64,000 nt of DNA from Diphasiastrum complanatum. Taxonomy: Eukaryota; Streptophyta; Lycopodiopsida; Lycopodiales; Lycopodiaceae. Each line of letters starts with the position of its first letter. Positions within the stretch are counted from its first letter, which is position 1. The stretch covers positions 17,199,041 through 17,263,040 of the forward strand of contig CM055093.1 of NCBI GenBank assembly GCA_029204225.1, in the 5' to 3' direction. Below are positions 33,205 through 43,359 of this stretch, piece by piece. A program made the translations under genes and the position numbers. Below the pieces are notes generated by a model that ran no database searches, was not told the origin of the DNA, and saw only the letters and a list, made by a program, of their open reading frames with translations.

Positions 33205-36200
33205 ATCGTTGTTGCTCTCTCTCCCAACCATCGCATGCAGACTGTTGATGCCTCATGAATCAAGTTCCAGCGATCAAAGGGTGATAGTTGCCTGCACCTC
33301 CATCGCTGGCAGGTATCTCTATAGCATGACGCATGAGTTTGGAGTAGCGAGAATGGTCTAGAGCAGCGAGAAGGGAGCGTTGAGGTATGAGCAACGTAGA
33401 TACATAGAGAGCAACGAACAACGAGGAGGGTGGAGCAGCCAACCAGGCAATGGGAGCAACGAGTACCCAGGCAATGGGAGCAGCGATCAATGGAAGCATC
33501 GAGCCGTTGGAGCAGGGACCTGAATTTTGGGCACATTCTGTCTAGGGGAAGCTCCATGGCTCCCAAGAAAAAAGGGGGTGCCCCTACGCCCCCCCGTTTA
33601 TCTTCCTCTTCTCCTCCTCCATCATCTGAGATGGAGGGGGATGCTATTTCACCTACAGCAATCCCACCGCTGGCTGCACTAGAAGGCATCACTAGTGCAC
33701 CCTCTATTTTCAGTGACAATCCACTTGCTACCACAGAAATGCATCAGCAGTCCACAGTCGATTACACTCCTTCCAAGCCTATTGAGAGCCTTTATGCCTA
33801 TGATATCGGTTTCATCTGAAACGAAATCCTCGGCCTTAAGAAACAACTACACTTTTTTAAAATGGCGAATAGCAAATTGGTTATGGATCTCGTGGGTGTC
33901 AAAGAATGGGTGGAGCAGCTTGAGCAAGAAAAATGTATATCTTAAACAACGGATTGTAGAACATGTACCTCCTCCGGACGAAACTTCCAACAAAATATCC
34001 TGCTTGGAAAAACAAGTCGAAGAGACAAAGACATGGGCAGCACTCTTCAAACCGGATGATATGGGCAGCAAACTCTCATCACTTGTAAAACAGGTTGAAG
34101 ATACGACATCGATTCTCAAACAAGGTAATCAACCCCATATCTCAGCCTCTATGATGGATAACAATTTGGACACAGTTTTGGATGAACAAGCTAGAAGAGC
34201 TGAAAAGGCTCTTAATATTAGAGTAAGAGGCTACAGATTTACTCGTTTCCAAGTTATCTCATGTTGCTGATGGTTTTGATACGGCATGGCGTAGTAAATT
34301 TGATGACAACGTTCTTTTTATCAAATTTCGCTCTTCAACACCGCAATGCAGCCCTTCAGCTTAGAACAAAACTCAAAGGCACTTTCATTTATATGGATGA
34401 TGATATGACAAATACCCAATGGTCAGCAAGGAAAAAGATTATTCACAAAGCAAAAGAAAAACGGAAAAGGGTCGTTTTTATCGACGGCAAACCGCGATAT
34501 TTTGACCTCCTCTCAAACTAGGAACTTGGGGCTCCCGGGTTTAGGAGCTGCCCGAGATCCCCTACCATTTTGAGACTTGGCTTCTGGAATTGTAATGGTT
34601 TTTTATCATCATCATCGGCAGGAGATTTTACTGATTTTATTAGCAAATGTGACATTTTGTTGTTGGCTGAAACCCATGAGTCTTTATATCATCCTCTTCC
34701 ACATATCCATGATTACTCTTGGCATTCTATTTTTCGCCCATTTGTGAGGGGAAAAACTTGTCGTGGATCTGCCGGAGTAACTTGTTTATACAGAGCCACC
34801 GCAGTTACGATGGTTAAGCAAGATCCATATGCTCGATATATATGGCTACATACTATTGGTTCATTATTGGGATTACCTCAGGACATTTATATGGCTGTAT
34901 ATTACTTTGCTCCACAGACTTCGGCGTTTGCTGAATTTGGTGGAGACCCATTTCAGGCACTCTCAGATGATATTGCTGTTTTTTCTCAGCAAGGCTACAT
35001 TCTATTGGCAGGAGATTTCAACGCCCGCACTAGCTCTAGACAGACAGAATTTCATGCAGATACTGACTTTCTCCGGCTTCATCCTCTGGATATGGGACTT
35101 GATCGAGTATCACAGGATGCACACACTTCAATTACAACTTTTGGAGAGTAGTTGATTACTCTTGCGGAGACACATTCTCTAGTCATCCTGAATGGCCTCA
35201 CACAGTGGCCTTCCTCATCGTTTACATGTTATCCTCATGGTGGAGGACATAGTGTAGTTGACTACTTTATTGGATCACCTGCTTTGATCCCTCACATATC
35301 TGATTTCTCCATTACACCTCCTACCATTTCTGATCACTCACTCTTACGCCTCTCACTTGGTCACATAACCCCGTCTTCCAAAGTTCCACGCTCCTCTTCT
35401 ACTAACAAATGTGTTCCTTTTACTCATTCTGGACTCGCAAACTACACTACAGCCATGTCCCAACTACTTACTAATTTCCCTTTCACGGCATCAGTTGAGC
35501 AGCAAGCCACTTTTCTATCTAAATCCCTCTTATCTGAGGCGTCCTCATCTTTCCCCACCAAGACGATATCATCTCATAGACGCGTTCACAACCGCTGGTA
35601 TGATGCCGAATGTCGCTCCCTTCACAAACATGTGGTATATGCCAGATTACACTCCCCTACAACACTCAAACAACACCAAAAAAAGTATCATAAAGCCACC
35701 AGAACAAAGAAGATAACATACCTACGATCATCTGTCAAAGGTTGATCGACTCTTTAGATTCCCCTTCCTCCTTTTTCCAGAAACATTTCACCAGATCCTC
35801 TTCGACTTTGGCCCCCATCGCAACCGAATCCTGGGTCGAATATGCCACAAAACTTTATACCCTAGACTCCCCTCCTACCGTACTCTCACCACGACCTGCC
35901 CGCACGCTTTTTACTCAGCCTGACCCTGATAAGGTCAAGATACATTTCTATGGCACACATCTACTACGGTTGGATATTACAGGTACTCCTATCCTTCCAG
36001 CATATCTTACACAACCATTATCTTTTGGTCTGAGGTACCGTATGGAACAGCTTCGAGTCTCTTCTCATCAGCTGGCTATCGAGACAGGTAGATACACGGA
36101 CACTCCCAGATTGCAGAGGATATGTCAGCTTTGTTCTCTTCATGAGGTGGAGGATGAGTTCCATTTCATCTTTCGTTGTCCAGTATATTATGAGATCAGG

Positions 36201-36790
36201 GGGCGATACCACTGTTTATATAGAGATACCCCTCTCACGTTGCGATCCTTCCTCGAGTATCCAAACTCCAGATGTGTGGGTCTTCTTTTGAGAGAGATGT
36301 ATACTCTACGTGCTTCACTTCTACCTAACACAAATATGGATCACAACCAGGCTCATATTACCCAGTTTTTCCAGAAGCGAGACAGAGAGGATATTTCCGT
36401 TGTGGATTTTGAAGTCCCCATTCAGAGATCGAAGACACAAAGAGTCTGACATACTTCTGCTAGATCCAGGACCACCAGATCTCCACGGGCTTCCCGCCAG
36501 TCTACAGCACGCTCCACTACTACTATCACTCATTATTTCCAGCTTGCTCGTAGCTAGTCTCCTCCGCAGAGCAGGTGGTTAAGCTCTTGCATTGTATCCT
36601 CGCAAGCTGGTGGTCAAGCTTTGATACTTCTTCTTAGAGGTAGAGAGATAGATTTGCTAGTTTCTTTTCTTTTTACTAGTAAATAAGTCCGTATGCGGAC
36701 AATGCTCCTCACTTTTTGGACTTTCTTTTGTCTTATGTACCTTTGGGTACCAAAAGACATTGATAATAATAATTCTAATTCTAATTCTCT
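33202..36790 (+). mobile_element. LINE L5: ORF1 + endonuclease, RT deleted in frame
   Basis: Divergent member of the same family. ORF1 from ATG 33557 (MAPKKKGGAPTPPR) to about 34521 with shifts; ORF2 from about 34570. Endonuclease: LGFWNCNGFLSSS, LLLAETHESLYHP, YILLAGDFNARTSSRQ, GGHSVVDYFIGSP, ISDHSLLRLS; all APE motifs present, one stop at about 35149. Near 35930 the frame goes directly from the pre-RT linker to VKIHFYGTHLLRLD of the C-terminal part, so the RT is deleted without breaking the frame (35742-36449 is open). Finger ICQLCSLHEVEDEFHFIFRC and YYEIRGRYHCLY follow. The 3' hairpin is GTACC-TTTG-GGTAC (36737-36750), then TAATAATAATTC repeats and a short CT tail. Confidence 0.9.
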
Positions 36791-36796
36791 CTCTCT

Positions 36797-37112
36797 CAGC
36801 TTCAAGGAGACCAAAGAAGAGGATGATGCTTCAAGCTCAAAGGGCAAGATCAAGGACAAGTCCAAGTTCAAATGTTTTTTTTGTAAAAAGAAAGGACATT
36901 TTGCATTAGAATGTCTCAAGAAGAAGAAGGCACAAGAGAGCAAACAAAGCAACATTGCACATCAGGAGGAGGAGGATGAAGAAGAGTCATCTTTGATGGT
37001 TTCCAACAAACCTCCATCATCCAAGAGCAACACCAATGATTCTTGGTGGATTGGTAGTGGGGCTAGCTCCCACATGACATATCAAAAGGACATTTTTTCC
37101 ACTTTACTTTCT

Positions 37113-37118
<6 letters not shown>
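36797..37118 (+). pseudogene. Copia gag-protease fragment between two CT tracts
   Basis: About 105 codons open: FKETKEEDDASSSKGK, zinc knuckle CFFCKKKGHFALEC, acidic HQEEEDEEESS, and the start of the protease SWWIGSGASSHMTYQKDIF, where the catalytic aspartate of DSGA is replaced by glycine. It is bounded on the left by the LINE L5 CT tail and on the right by (CT)n 37119-37171, with no LTR on either side. Confidence 0.85.

Positions 37119-37171
<53 letters not shown>
37119..37171. repeat. (CT)n tract before LINE L6
   Basis: About 26 CT units between the Copia fragment and the 5' region of the ORF1-only element. Confidence 0.97.
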
Positions 37172-37173
<2 letters not shown>

Positions 37174-38560
37174 GCGCGCCCTGCTCACACGCTGCCCCTC
37201 ACGGTGGCGCACTAGCGGGCTGCTGCTGTCCATCGTTGCAGCCATGCTTTCTTATGAGCGGCACTTGAGGCTCTGCACCTGACCTGCTCCACGCGGCCTG
37301 AATCAATTACTGATTAGTGACTGTCCTAAAGTATTCCACATTGCTAGCTGCCTTGCAAAGGTTTGCTAGATATGGCTAACAATACGAGAGGGAACAAGGG
37401 GAGCTTCACCCCTTGTGTGGATCCACAGGTATCAACTGCCCCCTCTCTTCAACCTTTTGATGACTCCACTTCAACTGTACCTTCTGCACCTCTAGCTATG
37501 CCTGGTTCTGATCTACCTTATGCCACTTCTCTCTCTCCCACGTCTATTTTGTCTACTACAGAGCCTATTACTCCTCTTCCCCTAACCTCATCTCAAGAAG
37601 CGCTTCCATCAACCTCTTCAGTGCTTTCTGCATTCAGTGCAGAGTTTATAAGGGTTTTCGGACTTCTCTCCCATCATCAGAAAAAAATGGACTCTCATCT
37701 AGAGATGATCTCATCAGTGCAAGCACACCTTCAGCTGATTGATTCATCCATTGCAGAAATCAAGGAGGAAATTACAGCCATCAAATGTGCAGTACCCTTC
37801 CATGTAGCTGCTTCAACTACGATCCAAGAACTCGAAAGTAAAGTGGAGCAACACCGTACATATGTCCAATCTTGGGCAAATATTCTCGAAGGTCCAGGTA
37901 AATCGACAAATGCTCCAGTTTCATTCATTTCTGCTACACTGACTGAGAGCCAGTTGCGCGAGCAAAAGGCTCTCAATGTTCGTGTCAAAGGCATCCCAGA
38001 TTCTCAGGATACATTTATAGAAGCCAAAAACTTTTTGGAAGCTACTCTCCATCATCACGACAAAGGTTTGGACTCAGCCTGGCGCACCAGGAAAGATGCT
38101 AATACTCTGGTCCTACAGTTCACCTCGTTGGACTCTCGACGGGAAGTACTGCATCAAAGACATAAACTAAAAAATACCAAAATTTTCCTGGACGAAGACC
38201 TCACGTTTGTACAAGTGATGGACAGAAAAGAGGCTCTACAAAAAGCGAGGGAAACAGGCAAGCATCTCATATACATAGATGGTAAAATCTGCTTTGTTGA
38301 GGCTAAACGTTTAGCTGAAATGAAATAGATGAGCTTGAAGTTGGACTTAGAATAGAATTGAGTTTGAGTTTGAGTTTGACATCCAGTTGACCTTGTAAAT
38401 CTTCGTGCCGTATATTCCTGGACTAGCTATAGCTTAGTTTTTCTTATTTGGTTGACGGCATTGTTCCGTCTTGTTTCCATCATATTTGAATATATTGTTT
38501 TTTTTATACGCCTTTTGGCATGTAAAAGTCGTTAATACAGTTTTCTTTTTTCTTCTCTCA
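37172..38560 (+). mobile_element. LINE L6: ORF1-only non-autonomous element
   Basis: A 200-bp GC-rich leader, an intact ORF1 (37372-38328), then directly a 3' UTR with the family hairpin (ACGCC-TTTT-GGCAT, 38508-38521), AAAAGTCGTTAATACAG and a pyrimidine-rich tail. There is no endonuclease or RT sequence between. The 3' UTR (GGTTGACGGCATTGTTCCGTC) is shared with L8 at 40600-40640, so this is a family, not a chance deletion. Confidence 0.85.
37372..38328 (+). CDS. LINE-type ORF1 protein, intact, 318 aa
   Basis: ATG at 37372 (MANNTRGNKG), TAG at 38326-38328, no interruption. Residues 1-80 are Ser/Thr/Pro-rich; about 85-125 are predicted coiled coil (HHQKKMDSHLEMISSVQAH, DSSIAEIKEEITAIK); IQELESKVEQHRTYVQSWAN follows. 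The C-terminal half has the RNA-binding signature of L1/Tx1-type ORF1 proteins: REQKALNVRVKGIPDSQDTF, LVLQFTSLDSRREVLHQRHK, TKIFLDEDLTFVQVMDRKEA, ARETGKHLIYIDGK. It is the only fully open LINE protein in the window. It probably serves RNA binding for a non-autonomous element mobilised by L4-type partners (inference). Confidence 0.85.
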   Translation: MANNTRGNKGSFTPCVDPQVSTAPSLQPFDDSTSTVPSAPLAMPGSDLPYATSLSPTSILSTTEPITPLPLTSSQEALPSTSSVLSAFSAEFIRVFGLLSHHQKKMDSHLEMISSVQAHLQLIDSSIAEIKEEITAIKCAVPFHVAASTTIQELESKVEQHRTYVQSWANILEGPGKSTNAPVSFISATLTESQLREQKALNVRVKGIPDSQDTFIEAKNFLEATLHHHDKGLDSAWRTRKDANTLVLQFTSLDSRREVLHQRHKLKNTKIFLDEDLTFVQVMDRKEALQKARETGKHLIYIDGKICFVEAKRLAEMK

Positions 38561-38579
38561 CTCTCTCCCCTCTTATCAC

Positions 38580-39682
38580 TTATATTCAGAGAATCGGGTT
38601 ATTCCCATTGGATGAGCAGAGGTATCCACAGTCATAACTTATCTCATCTCAGCATCTTCATAGTCAGGGCTTCCAGTTATCATGGTTTCTCAGGCCTCTC
38701 GTTTACTTGACACAGTTGGCATTTCTATCACAGACCTTCCATTGGGTACCCATGACTACATCAAATGGTTCCTATCCAAAGCATATTTGAGTCTAGTGTG
38801 GCAGGGCCACCTTGGGGTCAAACCCAACTGCTATCGGATTCACTTCTTGGAGTTGGATACAGTAGGGTTCCCAGTTCTACCACGTTATTTGGATTCAAGA
38901 TTATCGCATGGTCTAAGGTTCATATTGGGTCATCCATAGTCCCATCACATTAGCTTATGATTGAGATTGGGCGTTTTCATAGTACCCCACGAGAGGAGCG
39001 GACTTGCCCAATGTGCTCATTATCCGAGATAGAGTCCAAGGAGCACTTCTTATTCAGATGTCCAACATACTATGAAATTAGAGGGAGATATCACTGTCTT
39101 TTTCAAGATGCATCCATCACTCTACGGTCGACCATAGCATATGAGAATCCACGTTGTGTGGCACTCATGATCAAAGAGATGTTACTTCTGCGATAGGATC
39201 TATGTCAGCCAGCTCAGTGTAGTCACCTTGACACACAGCTCTAGATCACCTCCTTTTCTCGCAGGAGATCACGGCATGGTCTAGACTCATAGGATAGTGC
39301 AACCGATGACGCAGAGACGTGAGACGGCATATAACCCAGATTCTTGTTGCTTGTAGGATCACTGGTATGAAGAGACACACACTACACAGACGACCTCCTA
39401 GACGACGTCATCAACACACATTACCTCCAGCTACAGCCTCCATTACATCTTTCTTCAATGGCAGGAGGAATTGATTGATTGAGTTTATGATTTTATGATG
39501 AGCATATACGTGTCTACCACCACCACCATCATTTGTAGCTACTCGATGATGTTTTAGTAGCTAAACTTCATATACGTTTTCTATATTGTTATCGGAAATC
39601 TTTTACACGCTCCTATTTGCACCACACACTTGATATGTACTTTTTGTCTTAAATGCCTTTTGGCATGGAAAAGACGTTAATA

Positions 39683-39685
<3 letters not shown>
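38580..39685 (+). mobile_element. LINE L7: C-terminal part and 3' UTR
   Basis: 5'-truncated directly behind the L6 tail. Shows DTVGISITDLPLGTHDYIKW, VKPNCYRIHFLELDTVGF, SRLSHGLRFILGHP, the finger TCPMCSLSEIESKEHFLFRC, YYEIRGRYHCLFQDA, then a decayed end and a 3' UTR with hairpin 39653-39666 (ATGCC-TTTT-GGCAT), GACGTTAATAAAG and a (CT)n tail. Confidence 0.87.

Positions 39686-39746
<61 letters not shown>
39686..39746. repeat. (CT)n tail of LINE L7 / start of LINE L8
   Basis: About 30 CT units. The next base triplet after the tract is the ATG that opens the L8 leader (CATGGTGCGATCTCC). Confidence 0.97.
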
Positions 39747-39748
<2 letters not shown>

Positions 39749-40735
39749 GGTGCGATCTCCTTCCAGCGCAATGGCACGCTAGGTGCGTGCATGCTGCTGC
39801 TCGCGGTACCTGAGCGTACTAGTCCATTGTTGTGCCACCTGATGCTGCATCACCTGAGTCTGCTGCCGCGCCATCTGATGCTGGTCACCTACGCCACCTG
39901 AGTTGCGGTTCCTGAGCGTACTACTCTGCTGCAGTCCATCAGGGCTCTTTGTTGTGATGCGCCTGACACCTGCCTCCCCCTCCAGCTCCTTGCTGCGACA
40001 GCGCTTGCTTCCATCACTGAGGTACTGAGCATCAGTGCCTGCCTCTGTTGCCAAAATCCAGCAGCTCAAAAGCCAAGTGGAACAGCACCAAACGGCTGTC
40101 CAATCAGCTATTCCTCCACCTTCGCCTTCACCTTCATTTATCTCAGCCACGTTCAACGAGAGCCATCTGCGAAAGCAGAAAGCTCCTAACGTTAGCAGTA
40201 GGGGTATTTTGAACTCCCAAAATGCAGTTGAGGAGACCAAGAAGTTTTTGGATGAGAATCTTCAGCATCATATCACAGGTATGGAAACTACCTGGCGGCC
40301 TAGGAAGATCCGGATACTCTCGTCATCGGCTTCACATTAGTGTCTCACCATCGTGAAGTGTTGGGAAAAGATCTAGACTAAGGGATACTAGAATATCTTC
40401 ATGCAAGTGCAAGAACCTAAGAAGGCACAACAAGAAGCTCTATTTTCTGGAAACCGGCTTATCTATTGAGACGGTCTTATCAAATTTGTCGATAGTAAAA
40501 CATTGGTTGATGAGAGTGCAAAGTCTAAGATAGAACCTGTAAGTGGTCTTCGCACCATATAATCCTGGTCATGAAATCTCATCTTAGTTAGCTAGTTTTG
40601 CTTTGGTTAAGTTGTTTGATGGCATTGATCCGTCTAAGTTCCATCTTATCTGATGTATTGTTTGGTCTTCTATGGCTTACGGCATGAAAAAGACGTTAAT
40701 AAATCTTTCTTTCTTCTCTCTCTCTCCCCCATCAT
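39747..40735 (+). mobile_element. LINE L8: second ORF1-only element, decayed
   Basis: ORF1 remnants: KIQQLKSQVEQHQTAVQS, SPSFISATFNESHLRKQK, NAVEETKKFLDENLQHH, then frameshifted MQVQEPKKAQQEALFSGN and LIKFVDSKT. There is no ORF2 between ORF1 and the 3' UTR. The 3' UTR ends in hairpin-like ATGGC-TTAC-GGCAT (40672-40685), AAAGACGTTAATAAATC and a CT-rich tail. Same plan and same 3' UTR as L6. Confidence 0.8.
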
Positions 40736-40921
40736 TGAACTAACGACATTGAGGCTAAATCTAGAGACCTGAGCAGCATTACTTCTATATATCAGCTTGT
40801 CCACCTGAAATCTACCTTATAAATGTCATTCAATCAAGACATAAGAATCTTCACTCTTCATAAAACAAAAAACTTCCTAGGTCTGAACTACAGAGAAACA
40901 AAGTCAAATTTGAATTCATAC

Positions 40922-40990
40922 CCGACGCTCTTCGACAGCAGCATCTCGATCTCCAGTCTCCAATCGTTGCCTGAATATACGCCTACCAAT
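40922..40990 (-). CDS. TIC110: TIC110 exon 3
   Basis: 69 bp, 23 codons, phase 0 at both ends: IGRRIFRQRLETGDRD then AAVEERR, one of the best conserved TIC110 stretches. Acceptor GTTGACAG before it (40991-40998) and donor GTATGA after it (40921 downward). It is 115 bp from exon 2 through a short intron (41105-40991). The peptide continues exactly into exon 4 at 15026. LINE L8 ends less than 200 bp downstream in transcript terms, so transposons start almost at the splice donor. Confidence 0.92.
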
Positions 40991-41105
40991 CTGTCAACGA
41001 TCAAGAAACATCAGTTGAAAGCTACGATCTACTGACAATGGGCCAAGAAAATCACCACCAGACTTTCTCTGCTAGGTAGAAAGGGACACTGCCTCAAATG
41101 AGAAC

Positions 41106-41248
41106 CTCAATGTGTACAGCCGCAGCATCAGGATCATCTAACCCAAGGCCATTTTTGAAATTGATGATTGCTTCCACTTCATCTCCTCTCAGGTCCTCAT
41201 TACCAGGTGGAATGACGCTTGATACAAAGCTGGCAAAGAATCCACAAA
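41106..41248 (-). CDS. TIC110: TIC110 exon 2 (left part of peptide uncertain)
   Basis: Encodes CGFFASFVSSVIPPGNEDL, RGDEVEAIINFKNGLGLDD and PDAAAVHIE, matching the TIC110 block CDIYCRFVSSVLPPG to PDAAAMHME. It ends GAG at 41106 with donor GTTCTC. I place the start at 41248 after an AG, giving phase 1. Exon 1 ends in phase 2, so a piece of about 13 codons (YGV...AEL in relatives) is not accounted for. The sequence just upstream (41249-41290) looks like a damaged version of it (GCATTAATGGAAC can read A-L-M-E), with a stop in one frame. Either a mini-exon was missed or the gene has a lesion here. Confidence 0.82.
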
Positions 41249-41259
41249 CTACGTTCCAT

Positions 41260-43049
41260 TAATGCCCCTCAAAAAGGACTACAATGTAGCGAAACCAGTA
41301 TTCAAAAAGCTGCATCAGAAAGCAGATGTTCAAAAGAAAACGCATTTGAATAAAACAGCGTAAATGCTTCAGAACTCTAGAAAGGTGTTCCCCTGTCACT
41401 ATCAATGATATTCTATAGAAATCTCAGGATTTTTTTATTGACAAAGAGCAGGTCTTTCTATGGATATTCAAATAGAATGCTAAGATGTTACTTATGTTGA
41501 TTATAGACATATAATCAGGGCATAAATTGATCTTTTAGTGTAGTTGAGGCCTTGTCAAGTTATTCAGACCTCCAAAGTACTAGCTCATAAAATTTGGTCC
41601 GTTTTTTTTGTCATTTAGTTGCTGGGTAAATTTTGAAGGTATTACCCACTAGTTAGTAAGTCACACATAATTGGCCACTTGATAGGGTTCCGGTTCATAC
41701 TTCTAGTCATCTTATAGTTAACTGAATTGGTTCCTTGAGCTCTGTGTAATATGAATTATTTGCAGTTACTTTAAGAGGAGGGTCTGAAATGCAGCTTATG
41801 ACTCAGCATATTAAGGTTCATACAATTTTCTTGGTTGTAGATTGTTATATAATTTTTCAGTTTGTTGTCCATTATTATTGTATTTCTATTTTGGAGATCT
41901 TAGTTGGGAGATCTGCCTGAGGTATCAGCAGCCATTGATATTTATACAGTACGATTGGGCCAAAGATGCAGCGAATCGCGATTGTGCGAACCAGAATCTT
42001 AAATTTTTTTAGTTGAAAAAAAAAATTACCACCCCAGTGATGAGGGGTCGCAATTCAGATCATTGTCTGAATCGCTGTCCGCGATTTGGCAGTGCATCTT
42101 TGGATTGGCAATGTGGTTAAATCTAATATTTTTGTAGCTCAACTCTGAACACATGTATCCGGCTGTACAATCCACAGTTGCAAGACCTTGATTAGCTGCT
42201 TGAGAGTCAAAACGAACTCCCAAAGCTTTTACTGGTCGATCACAAGTATGATCCGTTGTTGATGAATCATCATCCCCTTTCTGGACTACTTTTGCTGTTT
42301 TTTATGCATCATTGATACTAATACATGTGAATCTGTTCATAACATGGTATTAGAGACTAAGATCTACTATCTCTTTTTTCCCTTCATCTCTATCTAGTTG
42401 GATCTTCATATTTTGGTGGATCTTCCTAGTTATTACATATAGCTTGGATTACATTTGGACCTATTGATTGGTGCTGGTTTTTCCATATTACTAATCATCC
42501 GTGGTGCAGATATCTTGGTTTCCATGATAATGCCTGTGACTCTTTGTCTGTTCCTTGGATTGTTGCTCATTGTCAGGCTTGGCATCTCCTAATAGCTTGG
42601 GTTATTGCCTCCATCCTAGCTACCGTTTGTCAGGATGATCTTCAGGTTCCCTGGCATTTCTGGTTGCTCCATATCACTTGGTCTTCGATGCTATTACTGA
42701 GTTGCCACTTTTTCCTGGTGTACATACAACAGAAAAAGACAAAATCCATAACCAAAAGAATAATATAAGGATAAAAAAAAATACTAGTCACATATGGGGT
42801 CATGCTAGCTAGTATTACAAATTTTAGACAGTGTCACTAAAATTTTATTGGACTAGGGTACTTAGATTTTGAATTTGATAACTATTGCCTAATTCTTCAG
42901 AACAAAGTAATGGGATATGCCAATTTATTGAATCGATTCATCTATTATTGTAAGTTAAGTTGTCGCTATTGACAAGATCTTGATTAAGACACTAGTCTTG
43001 TTCGTTTGTTGTTGGGTTTTGCACTTAAGTAATAAGAGGCTTCTTCCGC
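41260..43049. other. TIC110 intron 1, no coding; possible MITE and Copia PBS
   Basis: A possible small element lies at about 41957-42112: CCAAAGATGCA near the left end and its complement TGCATCTTTGG near the right end, with CGAATCGCGATT and ATTTGG arms partly complementary. TGGTATTAGAG at 42345-42355 after ...AACA resembles a Copia primer-binding site with one change, so an LTR relic may end at 42344, but no partner LTR or gag was found. The remaining sequence is A/T-rich and unassigned. Confidence 0.4.
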
Positions 43050-43345
43050 AACGCCTCATTTGATCTTGTTTTTCATGCCAAAACCCAATAATTGAGAATC
43101 TTGAAGCTGAACTTCTGATCCATGCAAGAGATGATCTATCCCTTGTTCTAGTCGCCCTTCTAAGCACAATCATCACCTTTGTCTTTCCACACTTCTAATG
43201 CACCAAAGTTATACCCCCGATTTTCAAAACCCCAAGAGATTAGACGACACACCGAGACACTAAGTTTCATGATGATGATGACGACCATGCACCACCTCAC
43301 AAATATCAGAGGCAGTGCACCACTCATAGTCATTTTCTAGAAGGG
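43050..43345 (+). mobile_element. LINE fragment, plus strand, very degenerate
   Basis: ENLEAELLIHARDDLSLVLV and FPHF*CTKVIPPIFK match the block DELDSEFLTHAADLLSPLLA to FWCTNIIHP of L4, then jump to an acidic end DDDDDHAPPHKYQRQCTT like the C-terminus. It is head-on to the minus-strand copy that follows. Confidence 0.55.
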
Positions 43346-43359
43346 GGGAAAAAAACTTG

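Noticed and set aside
42345-42355. Full Copia element starting at this PBS-like word
   Set aside because: No gag, pol or second LTR follows within 1 kb; kept only as a possible relic.
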